From: Bacillota bacterium | GTDB taxonomy: Bacteria; Bacillota; Clostridia; Acetivibrionales; DSM-1351 | NCBI GenBank assembly: GCA_023460955.1 | Contig: JAEWOH010000037.1 | Location: 1-64,000, forward strand | Direction: 5' to 3' | Length of the DNA: 64,000 nucleotides | Shown here: piece after piece, positions 34,139 to 42,856 of the stretch | How positions within the stretch are numbered: the first letter of the stretch is position 1 | Layout: each line of letters starts with the position of its first letter | Made by a program: the position numbers and the translations under genes | The notes under the pieces: model-generated | Seen by the model: only the letters and a program-made list of their open reading frames with translations | What the model was told of the DNA's origin: nothing | Databases searched by the model: none

Positions 34139-34262
34139 AAATTTCTCCTATCTGCACCGGGCATGTGTCTACTACCAACACACCCATTGCTTAAAATAAG
34201 TAATGATAGACGCTTATCTTCGTTATTGATTTTTTGGCAAATTAATAGCATATGTCTTCTTG

Positions 34263-36134
34263 TTAAGCCTCAATTATGGCTTTGAATGCACAAGACTCCA
34301 GACAAGCCCCACACTTTATACATTTGTTTTGATTTATTGTGTATGGCTCCTTCACTTTGCCTTCTATTGCTTGAACCGGACAAATTCTTGCACACTTGCT
34401 GCAGCCCTTGCACTTTTCTTTTTCAATTACTATAGAGCCCAGTGCCTTACAGGTATGAGTAGCGCATTTTTTGTCAACAACATGCTCAATATATTCATCC
34501 CTAAAGTACTTCAATGTGCTTACTACAGGGCTTGCCGCTGACTTACCAAGGCCGCACAGAGCTGTGCTGCTTATAGTGTCGGCAAGTTCTTCAAGTAAAT
34601 CCAAATCTTTCATTGTACCCTTGCCGGCAACTATTTTTTCAAGTATTTCCAGCATTCTCTTTGTTCCTTCTCTGCAAGGAACGCATTTCCCGCAGGATTC
34701 ATTCTGGGTAAAGTTCATAAAGAACCTTGCCACTTCAACCATACAGGTATCTTCATCCATAACAACTAATCCGCCGGAACCTATCATGGCACCGACCTTT
34801 TTTAACGAGTCAAAGTCCAGTGGGAGTTCAAGGTGTTCCTCGGTAAGACAGCCACCGGACGGGCCTCCTATCTGAACAGCTTTAAAGTTCTTGCCATCTT
34901 TGATTCCCCCACCGATATCAAAAATTACTTCTCTTAAGGTTGTCCCCATGGGAACTTCTATAAGTCCGGTGTTATTAACATTTCCGGTAATTGCAAAAGC
35001 CTTTGTTCCCGGACTGTTTTCAGGTCCTATCCCCCTGAACCAATCACTTCCGTTCCTGATAATAATAGGAACATTTGCGAAGGTTTCAACGTTATTCAGT
35101 ACAGTGGGTTTTTGCCACAAGCCCTTTTCAACTGTTCTTGGAGGCTTTACCCTCGGCATTCCCCTTTCACCTTCAATTGAGGCTGTCAAAGCACTTCCCT
35201 CTCCGCATACGAAAGCTCCTGCACCCTTGTTGATGTTTACATCAAAGGAAAAACCTGAATCCAATATGTTTTGTCCCAACAAGCCATGTTTTCTGGCCTC
35301 GTCTATTGCTATCCTTAAACGTTCAACAGCAAGCGGGTACTCGGCTCTCACATATATGTAGCCCGACGTACTTTTTGTTGCGTAGCCCGCGATCAGCATA
35401 CCTTCTATTACACCATGCGGATCACCCTCCATAATGCTTCTGTCCATAAAAGCTCCGGGATCACCTTCATCTCCGTTACATACAACGTATTTTTCATCGC
35501 TGTCTTGTCTGAGCACCTGAGACCACTTTCTTCCTGCAGGATACCCTCCGCCGCCTCTTCCTCGGAGGTTTGAATCGATTATTGACTGGCATACCTCCTG
35601 CGGCTCCATTTCAAAAAGTACTTTTGAAAGAGCTTCATAGCCGCCTTTTGCAACATATTCCTCAAAGGATTCGGCATTTATGCTTCCGCAGTTTTTCAGT
35701 ACCATTCTTGTCTGTTTGTGATAGAAGGGAATATCCTCCTGAGCTTTGTAAATCTTATCTTCAGATCTGTACATCAAACGTTCGACAGGCTTATTATTAA
35801 TTAATGTCTGCTCTACTATTTCACCGCAGTCCTCAAGCTGTACTCTCAGATACAAATAATTCTCAGGCTCGATACGAACCAGTGGCCCCATTTCGCAGAA
35901 ACCATGACACCCGCTTTTCTTTACTCCTATACCCTCTTTTTCATATTCCAGTTCAAGATCTACTAATAAATGATGAGCTTCCAGAAGCTCTTTAATTTTG
36001 TTATAAATTTCAATGCTGCCTCCGGCCACACAGCCTGTACCTGCGCATATCAAAACCTTTTTCTTCTGATTTTCAAGTGCCTTGGTTGACTTGGCAGAAA
36101 AGGTTTTCAATTCTTCGAGATTATTTATTTTCAT
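34263..36134 (-). CDS. hydB: HydB: NADH/FMN-binding subunit (NuoF-like) of bifurcating hydrogenase
   Basis: 623 residues. An N-terminal thioredoxin-like [2Fe-2S] domain (CAGTGCVAGGS, CHGFCEMGP) precedes the NuoF-type flavin/NADH domain (GRGGGGYPAGRKW, GEGSALTASIEG) and its [4Fe-4S] site SCGKCVPCREGT. Two C-terminal ferredoxin motifs follow, CKGCSKCARIC and CIKCGACLESC. This fusion is diagnostic for HydB of the trimeric enzymes. Its ATG overlaps the hydC stop codon (TAATG). Confidence 0.95.
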   Translation of the reverse strand: MKINNLEELKTFSAKSTKALENQKKKVLICAGTGCVAGGSIEIYNKIKELLEAHHLLVDLELEYEKEGIGVKKSGCHGFCEMGPLVRIEPENYLYLRVQLEDCGEIVEQTLINNKPVERLMYRSEDKIYKAQEDIPFYHKQTRMVLKNCGSINAESFEEYVAKGGYEALSKVLFEMEPQEVCQSIIDSNLRGRGGGGYPAGRKWSQVLRQDSDEKYVVCNGDEGDPGAFMDRSIMEGDPHGVIEGMLIAGYATKSTSGYIYVRAEYPLAVERLRIAIDEARKHGLLGQNILDSGFSFDVNINKGAGAFVCGEGSALTASIEGERGMPRVKPPRTVEKGLWQKPTVLNNVETFANVPIIIRNGSDWFRGIGPENSPGTKAFAITGNVNNTGLIEVPMGTTLREVIFDIGGGIKDGKNFKAVQIGGPSGGCLTEEHLELPLDFDSLKKVGAMIGSGGLVVMDEDTCMVEVARFFMNFTQNESCGKCVPCREGTKRMLEILEKIVAGKGTMKDLDLLEELADTISSTALCGLGKSAASPVVSTLKYFRDEYIEHVVDKKCATHTCKALGSIVIEKEKCKGCSKCARICPVQAIEGKVKEPYTINQNKCIKCGACLESCAFKAIIEA

Positions 36135-36607
36135 TATCCTTCACTCCTTAAAGTCTTTAATATTTCTACTGTGGCTTCAGGTGTCATTTTAGCGTAGACC
36201 TTATCGTTAATAGTTATTACAGGAGCCAATCCACAAGCACCCAGACATGATACTGTTTCAACGGTGAATAGCATGTCATCGGTGGTATGCTTTTTTTCGT
36301 TAAGTCCAAGTTCTTTTCTCATAGCATTAAGTATCGGAATGGATTTTCTAACGTGGCAGGCTGTTCCATCACAGACCTTTATAATATATTTTCCTTTAGG
36401 TACCAGTGAAAAGTTTTCGTAGAATGTGGCAACACTGAATATTTTTGAGAGATTGATATCCAGTTTCTCAGCAACGTATTCCAGCAAATCTTCCGGCAAA
36501 TAGTTATACTCATTTTGTATTTCCTGCAGAATTGCAATCAGATATGATTTGTTATTATCATATTTATTTAAGATACCATTGACAACTTCAAACCTTAAAT
36601 CCTTCAT
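36134..36607 (-). CDS. hydC: HydC: NuoE-like [2Fe-2S] subunit of bifurcating hydrogenase
   Basis: 157-residue protein with the NuoE layout: an N-terminal helical part (LIAILQEIQNEYNYLPEDLLEYVAEKLDI) and a thioredoxin-like [2Fe-2S] domain with CDGTACHVR and CLGACGLAP. It passes electrons between HydB cofactors. First gene of hydC-B-A, about 85 bases behind its promoter. Confidence 0.95.
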   Translation of the reverse strand: MKDLRFEVVNGILNKYDNNKSYLIAILQEIQNEYNYLPEDLLEYVAEKLDINLSKIFSVATFYENFSLVPKGKYIIKVCDGTACHVRKSIPILNAMRKELGLNEKKHTTDDMLFTVETVSCLGACGLAPVITINDKVYAKMTPEATVEILKTLRSEG

Positions 36608-36674
36608 TTATTTCTCCATTTCTGCCTGGGAGCAATCCCCGTGCTATTTATTTATTTGTACTTTTTCAAGCACA

Positions 36675-36725
36675 TTGTTATTTTTTTATCAAATTCATTT
36701 TAATACCATGTATTTCTTATCTCAA
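36675..36725 (-). promoter_or_regulatory. hydCBA promoter with Rex-like box
   Basis: On the minus strand TTGAGA (36720-36725) and TAAAAT (36697-36702) are 17 bases apart. The predicted start lies in TTGTTATTTTTTTATCAA (36675-36692, plus-strand reading), two mismatches from TTGTTAANNNNTTAACAA. The position relative to the promoter is the same as at the sensory hydrogenase operon. Confidence 0.55.
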
Positions 36726-36821
36726 TGTTTATATACCAGTACAATCTCGAAAAATTATTATAGATACGGAAAAGTACAGAAGTAGACTTTTTCAGTCCAA
36801 GAATACTTATAATTTCCAGAC

Positions 36822-36852
36822 AAAAAGAAGCCTGCTTTCGCAGGCTTCTTTT
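36822..36852 (-). terminator. Terminator downstream of the aldo/keto reductase gene
   Basis: An 11-bp stem AAGAAGCCTGC/GCAGGCTTCTT with a TTTC loop (GAAA on the transcript) is followed by T residues on the minus strand, 71 bases past the reductase stop codon. Confidence 0.88.
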
Positions 36853-36922
36853 CTCATATATAGGCTTAGAATTTAATTGTTTTTGGCTTTTCTGTAAATA
36901 AATAAATTATCCCGGTATTCAG

Positions 36923-38020
36923 CTATTCGAGGGTATCTCCCCAAGCTCCAATTTCCTTAAGTCTGCTTATAATTGGAAGGTGCTGAGTACATTTACCTTC
37001 ACAAATCCCGCATTCGATACAAGCCTTAACACCTTCACTTGGTATTCCCCAATGCCACTTCAGGTTGTTAATAACCTCCTGTTCATTCTGAAGAATACTA
37101 TTATTGTATGCAAGCATGTATTTTGAAACAGGTATCTGCTTCGGACAGTGCTCACAGTAGCGGCACCCGGTACAAAGCCTATCCATTGAATTAAAGAGTT
37201 GAGCTTCTATTTCCTTTAACTTTTTCTCGTCCAGTTTCTTTAAATTATCGCCAATGCGGCAATTCTGGATTACTTCCTCAACACTGCTCATTCCAGCTAA
37301 CACGGTTGTTATTTCATCACGGGATGCATTGAATCTGAGGGCTGCGTCCACTACAGTCCGGTCCTCATTTCCTCTTATAAAATCAAAGTAATCAGCCTTT
37401 TGCGGTATAATTCCTCCACCTAGCGGGTTCATAGTTGCCACACCGAGTCCTTTTTCGTAAGCAGCCTGAAGGCCCTTATGTCTGAACGGAAAGTTCAATA
37501 TGTTATAGCCGACAGTCATACCTTCAAAACCGCCTTCGTTAACTATTGTTTCGATCTCATCTCCATTGCAATGAGTGGAAAAAACAATGTGTTCTATAAG
37601 ACCTTCCTCTTTAGCCTTCAGTGCAGTTTCATATGCTCCGCCTTTAACCATTCGGCTTCTGTAATCATCCATGTTAAGAATGCACCAGATATGAAAGAAG
37701 TTGATTTTTTCAAGATTCATTCTTTTAAGTGATAGCTCGAGCTGTGCTCTTAGTTTTGAACCATCTTTCTGACTGCTTTTTGTAGAAACGTAAAAGTCCT
37801 TCTTCATATTCTTAAAAGCATGACTCATTATTAATTCACTGTTGTCATCGCAATAATTTGGCGCAGTATCAAAATAATTAACTCCCAGTTCACTTGCTTT
37901 TACAACTATTTCTGCACATTTATCATAGTTGTACGAGTCGCCCTCTTTGGGAAACCTCATGCCTCCGAAACCAATAACGGAAATATCTTTACCGGTATTA
38001 CCATATTTCTTATAAATCAT
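36923..38020 (-). CDS. Aldo/keto reductase fused to an Fe-S domain
   Basis: 365-residue cytosolic oxidoreductase. The first 260 residues are an AKR barrel with the catalytic segment YFDTAPNYCDDNSEL (Asp50, Tyr55) and the family start GNTGKDISVIGFGGMRFP. The last 90 residues carry two 4Fe-4S-like motifs, CTGCRYCEHCP and CIECGICEGKC. This fused form is common in clostridia; the substrate is unknown. Monocistronic, with its own terminator. Confidence 0.9.
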   Translation of the reverse strand: MIYKKYGNTGKDISVIGFGGMRFPKEGDSYNYDKCAEIVVKASELGVNYFDTAPNYCDDNSELIMSHAFKNMKKDFYVSTKSSQKDGSKLRAQLELSLKRMNLEKINFFHIWCILNMDDYRSRMVKGGAYETALKAKEEGLIEHIVFSTHCNGDEIETIVNEGGFEGMTVGYNILNFPFRHKGLQAAYEKGLGVATMNPLGGGIIPQKADYFDFIRGNEDRTVVDAALRFNASRDEITTVLAGMSSVEEVIQNCRIGDNLKKLDEKKLKEIEAQLFNSMDRLCTGCRYCEHCPKQIPVSKYMLAYNNSILQNEQEVINNLKWHWGIPSEGVKACIECGICEGKCTQHLPIISRLKEIGAWGDTLE

Positions 38021-38195
38021 ATTGAACCCTCCGGATAATTAAATAATACAAAAACTATTGAACATTAAAACACAAGTTGCCCTAATTTTCATATTGCACT
38101 TCATATAGCATTAAGTATAATACTATCCGTATTACATAACAATGTACATTTTTATGCAATACCTAGACAATTTTTTCTTATTACAATCAAAAATA

Positions 38196-38966
38196 TCAGT
38201 CTATAGACAGTTTAATACCATTATCCTTCAGCCATTTTCTGTACTCTTTATAGCGAGGGCATATATTTTGAACCAGAGCCCAAAAGTTATTGGAATGATT
38301 CATATGCTTCATGTGACATAGCTCATGAATTACCACATAATCCAACACTTCAGGAGAAGCCATAACAAGCCTCCAGTTAAAGTTCAGATTTCCTTTGGAG
38401 CTGCAGCTGCCCCATCTGGTCTTTTGTTCACGTATTGTAATCCTTCCGGGTTTAACACCTAATCTCTGTGAATATAGATGAACCCTTTCTTTAAGTATCT
38501 TCTGAAACTGTTCAAGATACCAAAGTTTAAAACTATCCTTTATTTTTTCTGCGTCAACCTTACCATCGCAATACACTACAAAACTATCATCAGACAGCCT
38601 GACAATCGGCTTTTTGAGCTGCTTGTCTTCTCTGATTTCAATCTTTATCAGTTTTCCCAAGTAAGGTAATGTTTCACCATTAATAAAGCTTCTTGAACTC
38701 ACTATCTCAGAATACTGTTCTTTGATTTTAGTAAGCTTATCTGTAATCCATGGAGACTTTTTTATAAGGATTTCATTTATTGAAGCCTCTGTCACTCTGT
38801 TTGGAGCCGAGACGGTGACCACACCTGTTTTATCTATTGCTATTCCTATGCTTTTTCTGCTTGTTCTCTTTAGAATATATTCAAGCTGGATGACACCAAG
38901 GTTTATTTTACAGATTTTATTATTGTTCACGTTACTTGATTTGTTATTTATGTTACTAGATTTCAC
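38196..38966 (-). CDS. M48-like metal-dependent hydrolase (YgjP/DUF45 type)
   Basis: 256-residue zinc metallopeptidase-fold protein. The signature TRWGSCSSKGNLNFNWRL precedes VIHELCHMKHMNHS, with His214, Glu215, His218 as HExxH and further His residues. GTG start (38966) behind GGATGTGACG; the first 15 residues are an Asn/Ser-rich near-repeat (SSNINN, SSNVNN) and may not be translated. Function in cells is unknown. Confidence 0.82.
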   Translation of the reverse strand: MKSSNINNKSSNVNNNKICKINLGVIQLEYILKRTSRKSIGIAIDKTGVVTVSAPNRVTEASINEILIKKSPWITDKLTKIKEQYSEIVSSRSFINGETLPYLGKLIKIEIREDKQLKKPIVRLSDDSFVVYCDGKVDAEKIKDSFKLWYLEQFQKILKERVHLYSQRLGVKPGRITIREQKTRWGSCSSKGNLNFNWRLVMASPEVLDYVVIHELCHMKHMNHSNNFWALVQNICPRYKEYRKWLKDNGIKLSID

Positions 38967-39183
38967 CCCGTCACATCCTGAAACAAATTTTTATGTAATA
39001 ACTGCATTTTAACTTATTTTTTTTGATTTCACAGTTTGATATTAGCAGAGCAGAACCCTTGTGTCAATTTGATCCACGGTGTAATTTCACAAAGCGTATT
39101 TCAGCACCTGAGGATATAACTTTCAATTTTTCCCGACTTCGTGAATATACATATATAGGAGATAAAATTTGGGAGCTTTGAAC

Positions 39184-39807
39184 ATGAATCCAGTCGCTAA
39201 ACTTAGGTGCCAATTGTCAAACAAATCTATTCTCAATGAGAAGCTTATCAATTTGTTTATATGTTTTCTTATATACTCCTTTACAGGCTGGGTAGCCGAA
39301 ACCATATACATGTCTGTATACCATGGTCATCTGGTAAAAAGAGGCTTCCTCATCGGACCGTTTTGTGCAGTCTATGGTTTAGGGTCAATTATAGTGGTTT
39401 ACATTCTAAACCACATAAAGTCACATCCTTTAATACTATTTCTAAGTGCAGCACTGCTGACTTCAGTCGTTGAATTAGCGGCAGGGATACTTCTAAGCAG
39501 GCTTACAACTAAACGTTTATGGGATTACACCGGAAATTTCGGTAGCTTTATGGGCTACATATGCTTAAGAAATACTATAATCTGGGGAGTAATGTCACTT
39601 GCTCTTGTTTATATAATACACCCCTCGATAATGCGTTTTATCGCCGGAATCCCATTAAAAACCAAAGAAGTCTTTTGCTGCTCCGCTGTTGCCTGGCTTT
39701 CACTGGACATTATTATAACTGTATATTCGAGCCTTCATGGTGTAAATAATATTGTCTGGCTCTCTCAGGTTTTCTCACGCGGGATTTCTTTTCACAGGGT
39801 GCCGTAG
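39184..39807 (+). CDS. Putative ABC-transporter type IV membrane protein (CmpB-like)
   Basis: About 207-residue membrane protein with the family pattern FLIYSFTGWVAETIYMSVYHGHLVKRGFLIGPFCAVYGLG in the first half and RLWDYTGNFGSFMGYICLRNTIIWG after it. Five hydrophobic helices. This is the PF06541 group; function is unproven and no ATPase partner is adjacent. Start at 39184 has GGGAG 8 bases upstream; a TTG at 39169 with AGGAG is nearly as good. Its last 33 bases overlap the convergent GyrI-like gene. Confidence 0.8.
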   Translation: MNPVAKLRCQLSNKSILNEKLINLFICFLIYSFTGWVAETIYMSVYHGHLVKRGFLIGPFCAVYGLGSIIVVYILNHIKSHPLILFLSAALLTSVVELAAGILLSRLTTKRLWDYTGNFGSFMGYICLRNTIIWGVMSLALVYIIHPSIMRFIAGIPLKTKEVFCCSAVAWLSLDIIITVYSSLHGVNNIVWLSQVFSRGISFHRVP

Positions 39808-40410
39808 TATGGTTTTGAGTTTATCCGGGGCTGATTTTATAGGATTTGAAAGATATATTTCATGGTGTTTACGATATAATCCTGTTTCATCGGTCAAGTT
39901 GTTTTGTTCCATAAATCCTTTCATTATTTCAACAGTCTGAGGTTCGGTTGAATATGGGCCCTTATGCAGCATCTGGACACAAAGTCCCTCCTCGAAAGTC
40001 TCAAGTCTTGCCAGAGAAGTGTCCAGCTCAGGTTTTTTATTTTTGCATAACAGGGCTGCCCGCTGGAATACCTCCTCAGTTACAAAATCCGGCTGTCTGA
40101 GCATTGAAGTCCATAGCCAGTTGTCGCGTTTATAATGATCAAATACTCCCTCACTCCACCAAAGGCCTTCAAGCGGAGGAACAACATAATCAAAATATCC
40201 CTCTGGTTGACTGCCGTTGAGTTTTGACATTTTTATGGTATAGGCTATACCGTAAAGAATAGTAACAGCATTTTTGTAACCGCTACCATTTGGGTCTCCG
40301 GTGCCGTCTATACATATAAATTTCATTTCCGGGATTTGTATCAACTGGGGTTTTTCCTTGGGCATATAAATTTCTTTGTACTCTTTCTTGAAATCAAAAA
40401 CATTTGGCAT
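39775..40410 (-). CDS. GyrI-like small-molecule-binding domain protein
   Basis: 211-residue protein from the ATG at 40410, chosen because AGAAGGAG lies 7 bases upstream; the longer frame to 40530 would overlap the previous gene. Segments such as FICIDGTGDPN, GYFDYVVPPLEGLWWSEG and GPYSTEPQTVEIMKGFM fit the stand-alone GyrI-like (SOUL/BmrR-ligand domain) family. No DNA-binding domain. Ligand unknown. Confidence 0.82.
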   Translation of the reverse strand: MPNVFDFKKEYKEIYMPKEKPQLIQIPEMKFICIDGTGDPNGSGYKNAVTILYGIAYTIKMSKLNGSQPEGYFDYVVPPLEGLWWSEGVFDHYKRDNWLWTSMLRQPDFVTEEVFQRAALLCKNKKPELDTSLARLETFEEGLCVQMLHKGPYSTEPQTVEIMKGFMEQNNLTDETGLYRKHHEIYLSNPIKSAPDKLKTILRHPVKRNPA

Positions 40411-40449
40411 GTAATTAAGTCTCCTTCTAATATTTGTTAAGGATATTAT

Positions 40450-40485
40450 AAAAAATGGAATATGACATAAGTATGTCATATTCCA
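40450..40485 (-). terminator. Terminator between the ArsC-like and GyrI-like genes
   Basis: A 14-bp perfect stem TGGAATATGACATA with its complement and six T residues after it on the minus strand. It lies between the GyrI-like ribosome site and the ArsC-like stop codon, so it ends the upstream transcript. Confidence 0.85.
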
Positions 40486-40511
40486 AGAATTAACTAAATT
40501 TCTTTTCGCCT

Positions 40512-40847
40512 TTACTCCCAATCTTTCCATATATCCGGCTGATAACCCACTGTAGCTTTTTTCCCGTTTCTTACTATGGGTGAATTATATAATTTTGGAT
40601 TTTTGAAAAGTACCTCTTCGGCCACTTTTCCTACACCAAGGTTTCTCATGTTTAGCTTTTCATAGTCATTGCTTTTATCATTTATAAGGGCTTTAAGTCC
40701 GACAGCAACTTTTACGCTATCAAATTCTCCCTTGCTGAGCCCATATTTATAAAGATCAATATATTGGTAGCTTATTTTGCGTTCCTTAAAATATCTCTCT
40801 GCCTTCTGCGTTTCAAAACCTTTTGCCCCGTATATCTGAATGTTCAT
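40512..40847 (-). CDS. ArsC/Spx-family protein lacking the redox cysteine
   Basis: 111-residue thioredoxin-fold protein of the ArsC/Spx/YffB family (MNIQIYGAKGFETQKAERYFKERKI; PIVRNGKKATVGY near the C-terminus with the conserved Pro-Ile/Val pair). The N-terminal Cys of the CxxC or Cx5 site is absent; the equivalent segment reads KGFETQ. It is therefore unlikely to be an arsenate reductase. It may bind a partner, as Spx does. It lies 20 bases from the glycosylase gene, upstream on this strand. Confidence 0.8.
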   Translation of the reverse strand: MNIQIYGAKGFETQKAERYFKERKISYQYIDLYKYGLSKGEFDSVKVAVGLKALINDKSNDYEKLNMRNLGVGKVAEEVLFKNPKLYNSPIVRNGKKATVGYQPDIWKDWE

Positions 40848-40867
40848 TTTGTCCCCCTGTTAATTTA

Positions 40868-41737
40868 TTAAAAAGGTTCTCTTAGTAACTGCTGAAGATT
40901 CTCACATAAGCTGCACCAGTTCTTTGGATAACCGTTACTTCCCCCAAGTTTGTAATGTTCATCTGAAAATTCCAAATTTATATACCACCTTGCATTCTTA
41001 AAAGTCTGATTAACATTGCTATATTTCTCTCTCCAAGTAAGGATACCTTTTTCAAACAGTCTATGCAGAAAAACAATCAGATCATTTTCTTTTAAAGAAA
41101 TTGTCTTTTCGGTTTTAAGAAGGTTTTTGCCGTCAAATGTTTTGTGCTTTGCCACCCTTGTCTTAAAGTTTAAATTAATTTCGTAGGCTGCACCGTCTTG
41201 TACACCTGAATAAGCGGTCAGGCTCTTTAGTTTACTTGAAACAAGACTCTTAAGCGAAACGAGAATAACGCTCCAATAAGTAAGCTTAAGCTCAAACTTT
41301 ATTGCATTTGCAGGACTTGTAGATGGTAATCGATAAATGGGAATATCAATATTACCGGTCTTCTTTATAACAAGTTTTCTAAAAAGTTTCTCTGCAGGTT
41401 CACCATTGAAATAAATTGTTTTTATATTCGGATATTTTAAAAACAAGGTTTTAAAATCATTGGGAACAGGATTTTTTATGTTGCTGTCGAGACTACCTTC
41501 TCTTTCACAGGCCTGAAGAACATCCCACAAGGCTATATTGTTTTCCAGCAGCATTGCTTTCTTTTCTTCATAATCCGTAATAGACCCTCTATTAAACAAG
41601 TTTGAAATTATTGCCCAGAAGGAATTTCTTTTGTGACCGTAGTATTGCTGTTTTTCAAGTGATCTTACTCCAGGCATTGTACCTAGAATAATTATTTTGC
41701 AATGTTCATCAATCACAGGCTCAAATGATCTCAGCAT
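40868..41737 (-). CDS. Family 6 uracil/hypoxanthine-DNA glycosylase fused to an unknown domain
   Basis: 289 residues. The first 160 match the hypoxanthine-DNA glycosylase (UDG family 6) pattern: ILGTMPGVRSLEKQQYYGHKRNSFW, with the catalytic region, and the C-terminal motif LPSTSPANA that contacts DNA. It should excise hypoxanthine from deaminated adenine. The last 120 residues (from about SLKSLVSS) are a separate domain I do not recognise, ending WYINLEFSDEHYKLGGSNGYP. ATG behind GGAGGG. Confidence 0.82.
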   Translation of the reverse strand: MLRSFEPVIDEHCKIIILGTMPGVRSLEKQQYYGHKRNSFWAIISNLFNRGSITDYEEKKAMLLENNIALWDVLQACEREGSLDSNIKNPVPNDFKTLFLKYPNIKTIYFNGEPAEKLFRKLVIKKTGNIDIPIYRLPSTSPANAIKFELKLTYWSVILVSLKSLVSSKLKSLTAYSGVQDGAAYEINLNFKTRVAKHKTFDGKNLLKTEKTISLKENDLIVFLHRLFEKGILTWREKYSNVNQTFKNARWYINLEFSDEHYKLGGSNGYPKNWCSLCENLQQLLREPF

Positions 41738-41854
41738 AGGCTACCCTCCGTAAACTGCAATGACTTTCCTCTTAGTAGTCTTATGTTATTATCTCAATTT
41801 ATACATTTATTTGGAAGGTATTAAGCAAAATTCTTCCCACCGGTATAAGGTAAT

Positions 41855-41879
41855 AAAAAATAGCCTTCCGGCTATTTTT
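41855..41879. terminator. Bidirectional terminator after the PilZ gene
   Basis: AAAAATAGCC-TTCC-GGCTATTTTT. It lies 2 bases past the PilZ stop codon on the minus strand. Confidence 0.9.
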
Positions 41880-41880
41880 C

Positions 41881-42522
41881 CTAAAATTTATAATTGCTAT
41901 TTAACAAATACTTATAGATCAAATCATTTTCAGATTGAACCCATCCAGCCAGCTGAGCCTCGGTCGAATACATAGCATTCTTGTCCCTGTGAACTATTTG
42001 AATACCATACTCGTTTCTTCCGAAATTTTTCAACTTTCTCTTAACTATACCGTCATACTTTGATACGCTATTACTTAGAAATACACTTATTTCAATCAAA
42101 TCTTCCACCTCATAGTCACCGGTGGAAAACAGGCACATTCCCGCGTAGCTGAAGTCTTTGATGCAAGCAGAATCTCTTTTGCTTGAGTTTGCAAGCTTTA
42201 TCTCTCCTAGTAAAGAAGTGGGGTATCTTTCGTATTGTCTCTTTTCTAACTCTTTTGCAATATTTACTACATTATTTGAGTATATAATATACTGGTCCTC
42301 TTTAGGATTGACTCCAACAACACTACCCCCATTGACCAAAAGAGTCTGGTTTTCGTCAAGCATCCCTATTAATACCGGATCACCCTTTATCATTTCAGCA
42401 ACGGATTTTTCATTTTCATTTAGTTTAACTGTGAATATTTTACTGGTATCTCCGCTTACATATGTACATGAAATAGGTTTAAATTTATTGTAGTGCCTTA
42501 ATACAAGATTTGTTTTTAGCAT
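41881..42522 (-). CDS. PilZ-domain protein (YcgR-like)
   Basis: 213-residue two-domain protein: an N-terminal YcgR-type beta domain (about 1-95) and a PilZ domain with the c-di-GMP motifs RQYERYP (RxxxR, about 95-101) and DFSYAG (about 124-129). It probably links c-di-GMP level to motility or surface functions. Monocistronic, own terminator. No flagellar genes are in this window. Confidence 0.85.
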   Translation of the reverse strand: MLKTNLVLRHYNKFKPISCTYVSGDTSKIFTVKLNENEKSVAEMIKGDPVLIGMLDENQTLLVNGGSVVGVNPKEDQYIIYSNNVVNIAKELEKRQYERYPTSLLGEIKLANSSKRDSACIKDFSYAGMCLFSTGDYEVEDLIEISVFLSNSVSKYDGIVKRKLKNFGRNEYGIQIVHRDKNAMYSTEAQLAGWVQSENDLIYKYLLNSNYKF

Positions 42523-42856
42523 ATTATCACCTGAATTGTATTTATTTTAAACATCTATCTTGTAATGCTGTTTATATATATAAAACTTTAATAAATATCA
42601 GAAATTTTATGTTGTTTTTTTATATTTTATTAATATTTTATAAGGTAATTCATTATGTAATTAGGACTAAAATGGTATGTGGTCCCATTAAAAAGAATAT
42701 CATATTCTATTGTTAGCAACAACCCTGCATAGAATAATTTTACATTATATTTTTTAATAACATATTTAAAATTTATAAAGATTCTATAAATCATGTAATG
42801 TTGAATAAGAAACGATATTAATGTAAAATTATTTACATTAATGTTCGGGGGTAAAA
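42523..42856. promoter_or_regulatory. Gene-free AT-rich region with an operator-like palindrome
   Basis: This 334-base spacer between divergent genes holds no open frame I can support. At 42817-42842, 14 bases before the nuclease gene, a perfect palindrome ATTAATGTAAA-N4-TTTACATTAAT is present. Related half-sites (ATGTAA, TTACAT) occur at about 42741 and 42793, suggesting cooperative repressor binding. The neighbouring winged-helix protein could be autoregulatory. Confidence 0.55.
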
